64,000 nucleotides of DNA from Melastoma dodecandrum. Its lineage: Eukaryota > Streptophyta > Magnoliopsida > Myrtales > Melastomataceae. The stretch is from contig JARUPY010000093.1 in assembly GCA_029817715.1 (NCBI GenBank), positions 62,001 through 126,000 on the forward strand. Direction: 5' to 3'. The position numbers and the translations under genes are program-made. This document shows, one piece after another, positions 35,354 to 46,949 of the stretch; position 1 is the first letter of the stretch, and each line of letters starts with the position of its first letter. A model generated the notes under the pieces. The model worked only from the letters and a program-made list of their open reading frames with translations. It had not been told where the DNA came from and ran no database searches.

Positions 35354-35767
35354 TCAGGCAGCGTAGCCGCACATCCCACCGTTACACTTACCGTGATGAG
35401 GGCACTTCTTGCCACACTGGCCGCAGTTGTAAGGATCCGACATCACGCTGATGCACTTCCCCTTGCAGCACTTCTTGGGGTAAGGGCAGACGACCCCGCA
35501 GGCACCGCAGTTGTCTTCCTCCCAGTCGAGGTCACAGCACCTGTGTTTGCAGCAGGTAAGGTTCCATCCCTTATCCCAGCAAACCTGCTGGCCCCAACGG
35601 TTGTGGTTGTGGCACTTGTTGCCGTGCCTCCCGATGTGTATGTACCACCAGAAACCCCCCTTGATGTCTACGTTGTCAACCTCGTCGTCAGCACGTACCT
35701 CAGGGGCGAGTGTCGCCGCAGTCGCGAATAGGACCAGGAAGGCCACGAACAAGGGCTTGGCGTTCAT
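35354..35767 (-). CDS. STIG1: STIG1-like secreted cysteine-rich protein, copy 1
   Basis: Single-exon gene for 137 residues. The start MNAKPLFVAFLVLFAT begins a signal peptide ending near EVRA; a longer in-frame reading to 35908 adds a non-signal tail and would run past the TATA box. The mature protein has the STIG1 cysteine array: CCKHRCCDLD, NCGACGVVCPYPKKCCKGKC, then DPYNCGQCGKKCPHHGKC and a final GYA. STIG1 proteins are apoplastic; in tomato STIG1 acts in the stigma and promotes pollen-tube growth, and the Arabidopsis relative GRI influences cell death. Between signal peptide and cysteine array is an unusual GGFWWYIHIGRHG stretch shared with copy 2. The two copies align without gaps and differ at about 29 of 137 positions. 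The gene lies inside the inverted-repeat-bounded block. Confidence 0.88.
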   Translation of the reverse strand: MNAKPLFVAFLVLFATAATLAPEVRADDEVDNVDIKGGFWWYIHIGRHGNKCHNHNRWGQQVCWDKGWNLTCCKHRCCDLDWEEDNCGACGVVCPYPKKCCKGKCISVMSDPYNCGQCGKKCPHHGKCNGGMCGYAA

Positions 35768-35868
35768 GATCGTGCTCTCTGCTCGGTTCTTTCGACCTCG
35801 AGAACACCCAGAAAGCCTTGACCTTGCCTGTTTTGATTCCTTGTGATTGTGAGGTGCAACCGAAGGCT

Positions 35869-35876
35869 TATTTATA
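35869..35876 (-). promoter_or_regulatory. TATA box of STIG1-like copy 1
   Basis: On the minus strand TATAAATA lies about 100 bases upstream of the start codon at 35767. The same octamer is found about 140 bases upstream of the second STIG1-like gene, supporting its role. Confidence 0.65.
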
Positions 35877-38374
35877 TTTGTCCAGATGGTCGATGAACCT
35901 ACGAACAAAGATGAATTCGTACGTTGTTCCGGTGACTACTTTTTCATTTTCTAAAGGGCTGATTGTTATTGTCGATACTACTAATATTATTATTATTACA
36001 TGAACTACGCACGTTGGATTCGATGAGAAGAAAAGGTTTACGAGGAGTATAATTTAAGTTCTATTTTTATTTGTAACTTTTTGGGAAGAAAGTTTGGGGC
36101 TATTTGCGAGGGAGTTTGGGAATTTCGGGTCCTGGTTTGATTCATGCTCCGGCTCTAAGCCTGCAGACCGTTTCGCGACCTCCATCGGTGACAGTGACGA
36201 TCGTCGCGACTCGATTGGAATGCATGAGGTTCTTGTCTCTAGTCTGGTTTGTGATACGTTGTGGGCGCTAGCATGTGTTCGGCCGACTATGATGTGAAGG
36301 CGAGCGATCTTTTGAGGGTTGCAGCCCTCTCCGCGGCCAGGTTCCAGATGACAGTCATCTGGCTGCCCGCGAAACGTGAACCGAGAATGGCTTCTCGGTG
36401 GTGATCCAATGCCTGTGAACTTCCAAATTCAGCGCAAGAGGATCTCGCAAATAACACCCTTCTCGATCCACGCAAGGGCACGGACTGAGAGACGAGGAAC
36501 ACATGCGCGATCGATGAAGAATGTATGTACGTTTATGTGGTATGGAACTCCGATGTGTATGTAGGTCACGTGCCAGGTCCCCAACCCGGGGCTCTGGGCT
36601 TGGGCCTACTTCTACTGTTGATTTGGGCCGACAATCAATAGAGCCAGCATATTTCGGGCCCATAGGCCCATCACTTCCGGACGAATAAATCTAAATCTGC
36701 ACCATTAACACTTCATTGCGGACAATTCGCCTTCTTGAAGACTATCCATAGGCAGGAAAACTGCGCGAAAGAACATGAGACGGCGACCGGATATGACACA
36801 AGGACCGCATCTCGTTTTCTTCGTCCCGGACATGATTTTCTGAAAAAGAAGTAGCGGAGATCGCCATCCGTTCGCATCCGAGTCGGAATTGACTAAGCAT
36901 CTCTAGCATTGCTGGCTTCTGACCTTCCATGTATTCTACTATATTTTTCGTCGAAAATGTCACGAATGGCGTCATGGGAGAAGTAGTAAATTAATGGAAG
37001 ACTAAGGGGACCCTAAATTATTGGCGTCCCCCGCACGGTCAACGGCGCATCAGGTACGTGATCGACCGATGTTATTAGCTTGCCAAATCATTTCCATTAA
37101 TTAGATCGGAGTGAACTGTTTTCATACCGAGAGGAGCTTTTCGCATGTGCAAGCTGTAAGTACTAGGGTGTTCCCTTCTCGGTTGGCCTCAAAAAAGGGC
37201 GGATCGTGACCCGACTTTCGGAGGACATCCCCGATATTCAAATCATAGAAACTCGCATTCGATAGGATGAATTTAACCCCGCACCCCTCCCCGAAACCTA
37301 AGATCATGAAACTCATAGGTCGTGCGAACGAGTAAGTCGTCTTTCCTCCCCGACAACTCATAGGCAAAGACGCCATTGTTGAAACAAATGACAGCGAGGA
37401 GTGCGCGCGAAAGAAGCATCCACCGAACACCGAACTGCACGATGCAATCACCATCAGTTTAAAAAGAAAAACATGAACTCGTTATCAGCCATGGATATGA
37501 AGGAATCAAAATTTGGTCAACCCAATGTCAGTGTAAGGAAAACGTCAAGATGCCATTCTTACACATCTCATTTAATCTTTCAATTTCTGGGGAATCCCAA
37601 GTGACTAAAGATTTGGACCACCCAACTACTATTAATTAGTCCTTCCTTATTTTATTACATCACAAATCCCATTAGAGACATCCATTGAATTTCTTAGAAC
37701 AGCTCAACTGCTGCTGAAGCAGACAATGGGAGCGAAAATAGTCCGCCGCGATACCTTGGTGACGATATATCATCGCTAAATACACATAGTCATACAGGGG
37801 GGTTTGGCTCGTTCCGCGAGATGCCGCGAGTTCCTCGTGATCGGGCGGCTAACATTTTTGAATAGTTGTTGGTGGGAGACGGAAGCAAGAGAAGGGAAAG
37901 GCTGCCCGCGCCCGTGGAAAAGCATCTTTTTAGTTTCTCATGTTTCTTTAAAGTTGTAAGTCAGGAAAAAGGTATTTATTAGCTGTTTAGTTTTGAATGG
38001 TGTCCTTGCGAAAAAATGATTAAAAAGAAAGGGAATAAAGTCAATCATTATTCTTCCCTAATTTTTTTGACTAAGGATCAAACCCTCCCTAAATTTTTGT
38101 ATTAATCAACTTATAAGAAATTATCTTCTTTTTTAAATATTTTGACAAAATGTAGATTTATTACATCAAAGTAAACTTTCTTTCGCCTGAGTTTTAAAAA
38201 AATTTCTTATGATTCTAAAATAATATTTTAAATTTTATTTGGCACAATTGCAATGCCCCGAGACTTACGATGCTATGCCAATGTATATTTAAAGCCATAA
38301 TTCTTTTAAAAGTCAGGCAGTCGGCTAAAAATTAATACTATAAATTCACGATGCATCGAGACGGTATCATCAAC
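35877..38374. other. Intergenic DNA, no gene recognised
   Basis: Includes the STIG1 copy 1 promoter. At 36600-36675 there are several TGGGCC/GGCCCA motifs (site II type) without a recognisable gene next to them, perhaps the relic of a lost promoter. Minus-strand frames such as 37122-37454 show no family match. The rest, to 38300, is increasingly AT-rich. Confidence 0.5.
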
Positions 38375-38716
38375 TGTTGAAAGGGTTACATCTAATATGC
38401 AAACCGTCCAACCTAGTTTATATAGTCTAGCGGTTACTCTCTCTGCTAATATGGTATTAGAGCCCGGTGTAGCCCAGTACCAATGATGGACTCCCTCGGT
38501 CGTTTGCAGTGCGACCTAAAACGAAAAAATGATGCCCGTGTGTGGACCAATTTAACCCAAAAAAGGGTGCCGGATTAATGTGCTCATATATAAACTTGAG
38601 TTTGGAGGCGTATTGAAAGGGTTGCATCCAATCTGCAAACTCAAGAATCCCACATCGGATACATAAATAAGTCCGACCTAATATATATAGCCTAACGGAC
38701 TACTTCCTCTACAACA
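38375..38716 (+). mobile_element. TRIM element (terminal-repeat retrotransposon in miniature)
   Basis: A left LTR of about 75 bases starts TGTTGAAAGGGTTACATC at 38375. It is followed directly by a tRNA-Met-type primer site TGGTATTAGAGC at 38452-38463, a non-coding interior of about 150 bases, a purine tract, and a right LTR from 38611 (TATTGAAAGGGTTGCATC) to ACAACA at 38716. The right LTR contains CCCACATCGG, typical of plant TRIM LTRs; the left LTR lacks about 30 bases there. The LTRs have diverged, so the insertion is not recent. I see no clean target-site duplication. Confidence 0.72.
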
Positions 38717-40127
38717 TAAGTGAAGGCGTGTCATACTATATTTGACAACAAATTTTCTTAAAATAACTATTAATATTATTCTATTAATTTCTTATGGTAT
38801 AGAAATTAATGTTTAAGTGCCATCTCAAGAACCAATCTAAACTAAATCATATTTAGACTCCTTACTTAATTCGTTTATTTAATCATTTTCTTGAAGGTGC
38901 CGTGAGAGTATCAAACTTCTGTCAATGTCGGCCATTCAATCATATGTTAATATATTCGTTGATATGTCAATTTGTTTAATAGTGAAGGAAGGAAGCAAAC
39001 AAAGCAACGTGGGATGCATCTATTCCCTATAAACAAAATCTCAGTCAAAACTTGTCCTTTTCTTCTATGGCCGGGATTTTCAATCCCGATGACGTCCAAC
39101 TCCCCCCGATAACTTATTATATTACCATCCTCTAGCCCAAACTTCAACTGCACCCCCCTCAACCCGGCGTCTTGTATCACCGAGACTCCGTGATAACGGT
39201 GAAAACGAATCGAGTCACTCGCGAACCGGCTTGATCAAAGTTTGATTTGAATTTGACTTTAACCGATTCGAGCCTTAATATTTATAATTCGATAGCTCGC
39301 GAACAGTATAATATTATACGATAATTATTAATAATTTATCAATATTAATAAATATGTTTTCGAGTTAAGTTCAAAACTGTCGATCCGAGTTCCAGCCTTG
39401 TATGTTTTAAAATCGAGTTTGAGTTGTCGAGCCGAGTTTATGCTCGGTTTTTATTCGTGCCTTACGAGTCGAACTTGAGCTCGAATTTGAGCTTCGTTTT
39501 AGTGTTATCGATCCAAGCTCAAGCCTAAAAGGGTTTGGTCTCAACTCGGCTCGTTTTTTACCCTACTCGGTGGTCACCTCCCCTTCAAAACGAGGTCGAA
39601 AATTGTCGCCTCCCCTTCAAGACCGGCGAACCACCAGGACAACGAGGCGTGGATAGGGAAGCCTGATGAGAAGCTTACTCTCGCGTCTTCGACGATGGTT
39701 ATCTTACTTTTCGCGTCGAAAAATGGGAGGATTCACGAACTACTATGGTTTTGGATGTGACATGGTTGTGTGTGCCGATGAGCCTTTGTTGTAGTAATAT
39801 TATTATTTTTTAGGGTTGTTGGAGTTTGTGATTTGTATAATGAATGTAAACTGCGGGCATCAGCTGACAAACCGACTGAGCTTTTTAAGACCCGGTCAGT
39901 TCGGAGATATTGATGATGAAATAAACATTAAAAAAAATAGTTCCAAACTACTTGTTTTAAGGGATTTGATTGATTTATCTCATGGTTAGATGGAAGCATA
40001 TCACGATGATCAGATAAAGAAGATTCCCAAATCAATCTAGTCATATATAAGTAATTAATTCGTTTTTTAAATTACATTTTTCTTCTAGTAGAACTTCCAT
40101 CTTTAAGAAATCTGACAATTCTAATTG
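38717..40127. other. AT-rich intergenic DNA with degenerate repeat
   Basis: No gene. 39190-39560 is a non-coding stretch rich in GAGC/GCTCG and CGAGCCGAG words in both orientations, resembling a degenerate MITE-like repeat, but I cannot define its ends. A poorly coding AT-rich stretch follows to 40127. Confidence 0.4.
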
Positions 40128-41549
40128 TTAACCTTGGTTTTGATGATGTACTTAAGCAACGTGTTACTATCGGTTAGTAGTATTGATTCATGTAGCTTGT
40201 GCTTACTCTTTGCGATGAGCTCGAGCAAGGTGTTGCTAGCAACAGTTGTAAGTTGCTGCTTTACAGTAAGCAGTTACTGTGACATTACGAACCCACATTG
40301 AAAATATGGAAACAAATATTTTCTATCTATGTTGTTTATTTTGGTTTATCATAGATTATTTGTCTTAGTATCTAAATTCACTCAATGTGAGTTAGTAATC
40401 TCTTTGTGATGTTTACACAACTAAATATTGTGAGATTAGCTTTCCAAGTTTATATTTTGGAAGCAAAATATTTTTCTATATCAGGCGTAATAAGATAAAA
40501 TATGATTGGTTTATATAGTCTAGAAATAAATTATCTGATTATGATGAGTTATGGAACTTACCCTCTATAACACAGTGACCGTGTGAACAGACCGTTGCTC
40601 AGGGCCTGTCCGCATCTTTTGGTAACAAATCACGAAGATTGTATGGACATCTTCTACGCCTCTTTCTCCTTTAATAATCAGACTAGGATGATAGATAAAT
40701 ATGCTTTGTGCGTCTGAGTGGTTCCAAAGCCTGAGTAATGCTTTATGGGTTGGCGGAGAACGGAATGTGCTAAGTGTCTCTTGGTTCTTATCTCTTGCAA
40801 GCTGCGTGTGAGAGTGTCAAGGGCTGAGGTCAGACCTTGATCGTCATGAGAGGGACTAGGTGTCCTCGGTGTATTCAACGAGCGGCTGGCGAATCGTCTG
40901 AGGGAAGCTAAGTGAATACCTATTTTGAATTCAATAACCAGTTGCTGACCCATCGACAAGAAGCCGTTCTTATCGTATCTTTTCGCGGGAAAATCTCGAA
41001 CCTACGGAGTTTGAGCAGTGAGACACGCACTTGCGGGTGCGCACCAGAAGTCTTGTGCCTGTAGGGTAGAGCAGGAGTTGGGAACACCGCCGGAGTGGAA
41101 AGAAGTCCTCCCGAGCACAGGGGCTATGCAGTAATCCCGATCTCCTGCTGACGGACAGTAGAGCAGGTTGCGTGAAAGCCGCCAGAGTAGAAAATTACAC
41201 ACCCTAGGCACTAGGTGTGCAGTGCAGTGAGTCACGGTTGTGGTAACCGTGCACGTTCAAACTGAGTGCATGACGGATAACGCGACTTTGCTGAGTGAGA
41301 AGTCGGGTTCCGCTGTGTGAGGAACCAACCCCTTCTTATATTTTCTTTTGTGATCTAAGTGATCATCTTTGTGGTTGTCTCTTGAGTACTTACATGCTCA
41401 TCTTGAGAAGAAACATAATCTGTGTGGTAATCCTCAGCTGAACGACTAGGTGCTTAAGCAATCATTTGCTGTGAATCAGAAATGAGCTGCTCTCTGACAT
41501 GTCTTTTTGCCACTGTAAGGATTATTATCTGAGGATTTATATTCTAACA
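40128..41549 (+). repeat. LTR-like repeat, possibly a solo copia LTR
   Basis: Sequence starts TGTTAACCTTGGTTTTGATG and may end TTCTAACA near 41549, giving TGTTA/TAACA-type termini and about 1.4 kb. The start matches the LTR-like sequence at 30229 in the left inverted arm. The interior contains two diverged copies of a roughly 90-base unit around 41040-41225 that share GTAGAGCAGG and CGCC.GAGT words. No internal coding region or primer site follows, so a solo LTR is the simplest reading. Ends are uncertain. Confidence 0.4.
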
Positions 41550-44500
41550 CAATGTTGTCTTTGTGTTTTGATAGACTGGCTTACGCCTAAGTGACAACGA
41601 GTTGGTGCAAATACTTTGATCAATCAACTGCTGAATGTGAGCATCATTCTGTTAGAAACTCGAAAACCTCCAACATATCCCTCGGAACCTTTTTCATATC
41701 TTGTTTCTTTCATGGTGGCTATAGATAATTATGCTTGGTAAGTCCTCGTTTGAGTTTTGGCCGATAGAATTCGAGATGGATCAAAATCAATATTAAAACT
41801 TAAGTTTAAAATAAAAAGTTGATCAATAATCGAGTTCATAAATAGACAAATTTCGCATTTTATAAAATGAATAAGTTAGTTCGGATTATTCGTTAAATAA
41901 ATAAATAAGTGTTTTTCATCATTAGAATGCACATTATTTTGGAGAGTTCTAATATTTTCCTCATGGTGTGAATAGGGAGGGAGAAGATAGTCCACTTCCA
42001 AGACAAATCAAGACAACTCCCTTAGTTTCTTCTCTGGTATCCATCCCCTTTTCAAACCACGTTACATACCAACTATTCAGATAATTCGAAATTTCGCGAA
42101 CCGAACGTCACAACGTAATCACGATCAACGTCAGAATTATCAACTAATGCTCCGCGCCGTGTTTTTTTTTTTTCAACAGTCCTTGATATCCCGATCACAT
42201 TGGTTTCGTTTCTCGATCGAGGGGAAGAAAATGTGCACACATGCACGAGAACGTAAGTCTGAAGTCGATATCGCGACCTAATAAAGGGCGACATTTTTTC
42301 AATGGTAGGCTAGTTAAATCGTGCAAGTAACCGAAAACAATTCCGCACGAGTGAACGAAAAGATGACTAAAGTTAGCCACCGAACTTTGATTGTCGGCAA
42401 TGCTAAGGGATATGCCCATATCCTCTTCTTTCCCCTCACTAAAATCCAAATCGAAAAACACCATTAATCTCCCAACTAATTCGATTCGATTCGAATTATA
42501 AGAAACCCGACATGATATTATCTTAGAACTAGTGAGTCGTTGATTGATAATATCATTCAAACTTGATGGAAAAGAATACCAAAGACCAAAACCTTGTCCT
42601 TTCCCTTTTCTTGTCCGTGGGACCCTATTGGTCGAACTTTGACATGTGAGCAGAAAATGTCAAAAAAGTCTTACTTTACATGCTTAACTTGGATGTCATG
42701 AGAACTCCAAAGGATTTTGCGAAAAAAACATTGATCATTACATTAATTTTCTTGTTAAATTTCATAAATATCGTGTTCGAGTCGGACCGTGTTTAAATCA
42801 TCCATTCTATTCGAGAAATTTCGTAGATAGAAGATCACCCAGATTTAGATATAAGTTTTACATTACTTCTCGACTCGAGTTCTAACCCAATTTTATAGAT
42901 CAGATGAGGGCACAAGTCTAACCCAATTTTCAATCGTAATGTGAACTCATTTATATTCGGTTTCAAACTTTGGTCTTAAAGGGAAAAGGTTTCCCCTCTT
43001 AGTCGAACTTTCCTCGAACTTGATACCAAAGAAGAGGTTTTTTCTAGTCTTTGGTAAACAAAAGGGACCGCCCATCTCCTTCATTCCCTTTTTTTTTTGT
43101 TCTTTTAAGGTTATTCTTTTTTAGTCTATTACCGGTAGAAATAGTGTAAGAAAATCTTGTTGAAACTACGATCACGTATTAGAATTTAGTATATGAATAA
43201 AATGAAAAATAGACTCATGTACCTGGCGTTAACATACCTCTGTAATAACTCGATTATTAAGTCTTTAATGCGATCTCAATTCCAAAAGTATAGTAAGGTA
43301 AAGTCGGTGATCTGTTATTCATCTCCCTATTTAACTGACGATCGATGAAGCATTACTGGCTAGAGGGTCTGTTAATATATAGTGTGACGAGACCTTAAAG
43401 CATATCTATTATTCATCACCGGCTTACGCTAACAAGCCTACACCAAAGCCGTCAAAACCACGTTAAGAATAAATTTAAGATGCCTCGACCAAAATCATCA
43501 CGCTAACCTAACAGGTTTCATGCATAGTCTCATAAAAACTTAAATTAATAATTGATTACGGATCAAATTGAAATTATGAACCTTGACGAAACTATTCATC
43601 GCGACTGCCTTAGAGACTCGCCGGTGCGGTTGGGGCACCGTGGTTTCTTCTTTTGGAAAAGTAGACAGATATGGATAGGGTGTGAAAGTTGACTAGGAAG
43701 GACTCTCGCATTCAATCGAAGTTTGCTAGCTAAGCCATAATGTCGTTGGATGAGTATTAAACAATGAGTTTTTCGTCACGTGGTAGTGGTGGTGGATCGC
43801 CGCAAAAGTTGCCCGGAGTGGCGGTGGCTGATTTCTCTCCCCTCCCCTCCATATTCTATCCGGTCTCCTCCTCTGTTTCTCTTGTTAGATCAACCTCCTT
43901 TCTTGACTCTTCCAAACTCACGTTTTTTTATATATCTATAAAAAAACTCGTTCAAATTTGAATTTCTTCATAGTTTTTTCGTTAGAAACTCGCACGAGAC
44001 ACCGTTAAGGGTTATAAATAATGTAATTTTGTAATTTTAATATATTTTAATATAAGAAAAAAATGCAATTTATGAACACAAATAGCACCTGAATCATTAA
44101 AAATTTAAAGTACGTTGAAAATGAAAATATATAATATGACACGCTTTCACCTAACAGTTCGAGCTTTTAAGACAGTTGGCGTAACAGAAAAAAGGCCGCA
44201 TAAGCCCGCCAATCACCAAATGCGTAGCACGTAACAGTTCAAGCCTTTTAAGACAGGTCACGTATAGTTAACTAATCCTACTAAAAATTATATTATTATT
44301 ATTATTTTTTAGAGGGTACTCTATATTGAAACCCTTCTTCTTCGTAATCTACGCGAAGTCAATACCGGCGGTAATTTATAAAAGGGGCTGAATTAATCAT
44401 TAGGAGAGCTGTTAACGTCAAGCAAATTCAATGCTTTATTATTATTATTATTTTGATCACTCGTTAAGTTTGAACTAATATGCTTTAAATTAAGTAATTT

Positions 44501-44786
44501 AAATATTTAATATATTTTGTAAGTTATGTTTTTTTTAAATATATCAAAATTATTATACTGTGTGAACGATAAAAACATAGATAAATATTATCAAGTGTAT
44601 ATTTATTTTTCATAAGAGAAAAGGTAAACTCAATGTAATAAAGAAATGGAGAAAGAAGACATGGTCCATCTTTTCTTTTTACCTTTTTCCTTTAGGTCTA
44701 ATCCATCCATGCCCCCCACGCTTTTTCAACGAATCCACGTGTCAAAAGCCCTGACGCACCAAATGATGTAATAAACAAAGTTGGGT
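41550..44786. other. AT-rich intergenic region upstream of the WRKY gene
   Basis: No coding sequence is recognised in about 3.2 kb. It includes ATT microsatellite-like tracts at 44290-44310 and 44435-44455. A repeated word group, AACAGTTC.AGC.TTTTAAGACAG, occurs at 44155-44175 and 44232-44256. The stretch 44690-44800 has a TTTAAATAAGG TATA-like motif about 110 bases before the WRKY start. Confidence 0.5.
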
Positions 44787-44906
44787 CTTTAAATAAGGAT
44801 GTGGTCTCCATCGGCATGCTCGGAAAGACTCCTCCCCCCCTTCTCCCTTCTTCCTCCCGCTGAACATTTTCTTTTTACGATTGCTTGGAAGTTTCGGACT
44901 TGTTGG

Positions 44907-46949
44907 ATGGATAAGGGATGGGGTGGACTCACCACCCTCGACTCCGACTCACTAGGGTTCTTCTCCAAGAAGAGGACGCCATCCGGCTTCCTTAAGCTAC
45001 TCCCGACCGCAGACGTAGGCAGCGGCAGCTCGGCCAGGATGTTCTCCCGGATCGAACCGCCAGGGAGCGTTGGAGGCGCTCATAGGACTGCTGTTGGGGA
45101 GGTGGACTTCTTCCGGCGCGATGGCGGCGTTAGGAAGATGGATAATGCCGAGGACGGGGCGATGTCGACTGTCAAGGAGGACGACGGCGACGTCAATGTA
45201 ATGGTTTTTCTTTTTCTTCTTCTTCATTTTACTCTTTTTTGTTCTGAATTCGGTTATCTTTAGCCGTGGATTGATTTTGCTTTTTGTTTCGTTTGGGTAG
45301 ATTGGTTTGCACCTCGTTACGACGAATACGGCAGGGAGCGATCAGTCGACGGTGGACGATGCGTTGTCTTCTGATTTGGAAGACAAGAGGGCTAAGAACG
45401 AGCTGGCGCAATTGGAAATCGAGCTCGGTAGGATGAAAGCGGAGAATCAAAGGCTGAGGGAGATGCTCGGGCAAGTCGCTAACAACTACAGCACGTTGCA
45501 AACGCATATGACAGCTTTGCTGCAACAACAACAATTGCAGCGGCGGCCGAGTAACGGAGCTGAAGGAACTCGAGACGAAGAGGTAATTACGAGCAACGGG
45601 TTCTTACTTTAGTCGTAAGTAATATGCAATCGTTTGGTATTTGATGCGAGTTTTTGTTGTTGTTTCTTATTGATTTCAGAGGAAAGTCTTGACGAAGAAA
45701 TTCCTGGATTTGGCGCCTGGTAGCAATGGCGAAGGCGACGAGATGTCGAATTCCTCATCGGAAGAGAGAACCCGAGACGGTTCTGGTTCGGGACCAAAGG
45801 ACAGCTCTGCTGTTGCCAGGGAGAGTAAGAGGGTGAGGCTAGAGAGCCCCGATGACTCGGACGCTCCGAAACTGGACTCTTCGAGAGGTGCCGTTGACCA
45901 AGCGGCCAGCTCTACTGAGGCCACCATGCGCAAGGCTCGTGTCTCGGTTCGTGCTCGATCGGAGGCTCCCATGGTAAGCGTCGGCATAATAAATGCGTAT
46001 CAGTTTGGCCAATGGGACTTCAAATTGACATCTTCGCCGATGCAATATTAATGCAGATCACGGACGGATGCCAGTGGCGGAAGTACGGACAGAAGATGGC
46101 CAAGGGGAATCCGTGTCCTCGTGCCTATTATCGCTGCACCATGGCCGTCGGTTGCCCCGTTCGAAAACAAGTACGTAATGGAACTACGCCCATGCCGCAC
46201 ACACGTATTCTTTCCGTCTAATTCATACCTTCGAATGTCGCATCGACTTATGCTCATGAAGTAGTTTCGATCATGTCATGTAGGTTCAACGTTCCGCTGA
46301 AGACCGATCGATCCTCATAACAACCTACGAAGGCAACCACAACCACCCACTTCCACCGGCAGCCATGACCATGGCATCAACAACGAGCGCGGCCGTAAAC
46401 ATGTTGCTCTCGGGTTCGATGTCGAGCTCCGACAGGATCATGAACCCGACTCTACTCGCCAGAGCCATCCTCCCTTGCTCATCGAGCATGGCGACGATCT
46501 CGGCCTCCGCTCCCTTCCCAACGGTCACCTTGGACCTCACTCAACAAGCCCCGAATCCATTACAGACACAAAGGCAGGCCGGCCAAGCACACCAGTTCCC
46601 GGCACCCTTCCCTGCCGCTACCATGACCCCGCCAGGGTTCCCACCTCAGAACCTCCCTCAGTTCCTCGAGCAAGCACTCTACAACCAATCCAGATTTTCC
46701 GGCCTCCAATCTTCCAAGGATTCGGCACCCACTTCCCGACTAGTCCAGCACGCCCAACAACAGCCCTCATCATCTAGCTTCGCGGACACCATGACCGCAG
46801 CCACAGCCGCCATCACCTCTGACCCCAACTTCACTGCTGCCCTTGCAGCAGCCATCTCATCCATCATAGGCGGCAGCGGCAGCACAACTGGTCCCGCTAA
46901 CCCCTCCGATGCCAACACAAACACCAGCAACGGCAACACGGGGAATTAG
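44907..46949 (+). CDS. Group IIb WRKY transcription factor (WRKY6/31/42 type)
   Basis: Five exons join in phase, 44907-45197, 45301-45582, 45680-45973, 46057-46170 and 46284-46949, for 548 residues. The start [19 protein letters not shown] is conserved in WRKY6 relatives; upstream in-frame sequence is not. Domains in order: EVDFF near residue 70, a leucine zipper ([20 protein letters not shown] and on) in exon 2, [12 protein letters not shown], the [18 protein letters not shown] basic region, then WRKYGQK and a C-X5-C-X23-H-X-H zinc finger. The intron between RKQ and VQR is the V-type position of groups IIa and IIb. The C-terminus keeps [16 protein letters not shown] and [21 protein letters not shown]6 relatives bind W-boxes and act in defence, senescence and phosphate responses. 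The gene looks intact although it lies within the inverted-repeat-bounded block. Confidence 0.95.

Noticed and set aside
41002..41235. Protein-coding ORF in the LTR-like repeat
   Set aside because: The frame lies over two diverged repeat units and has no homology; LTR interior is a better explanation.
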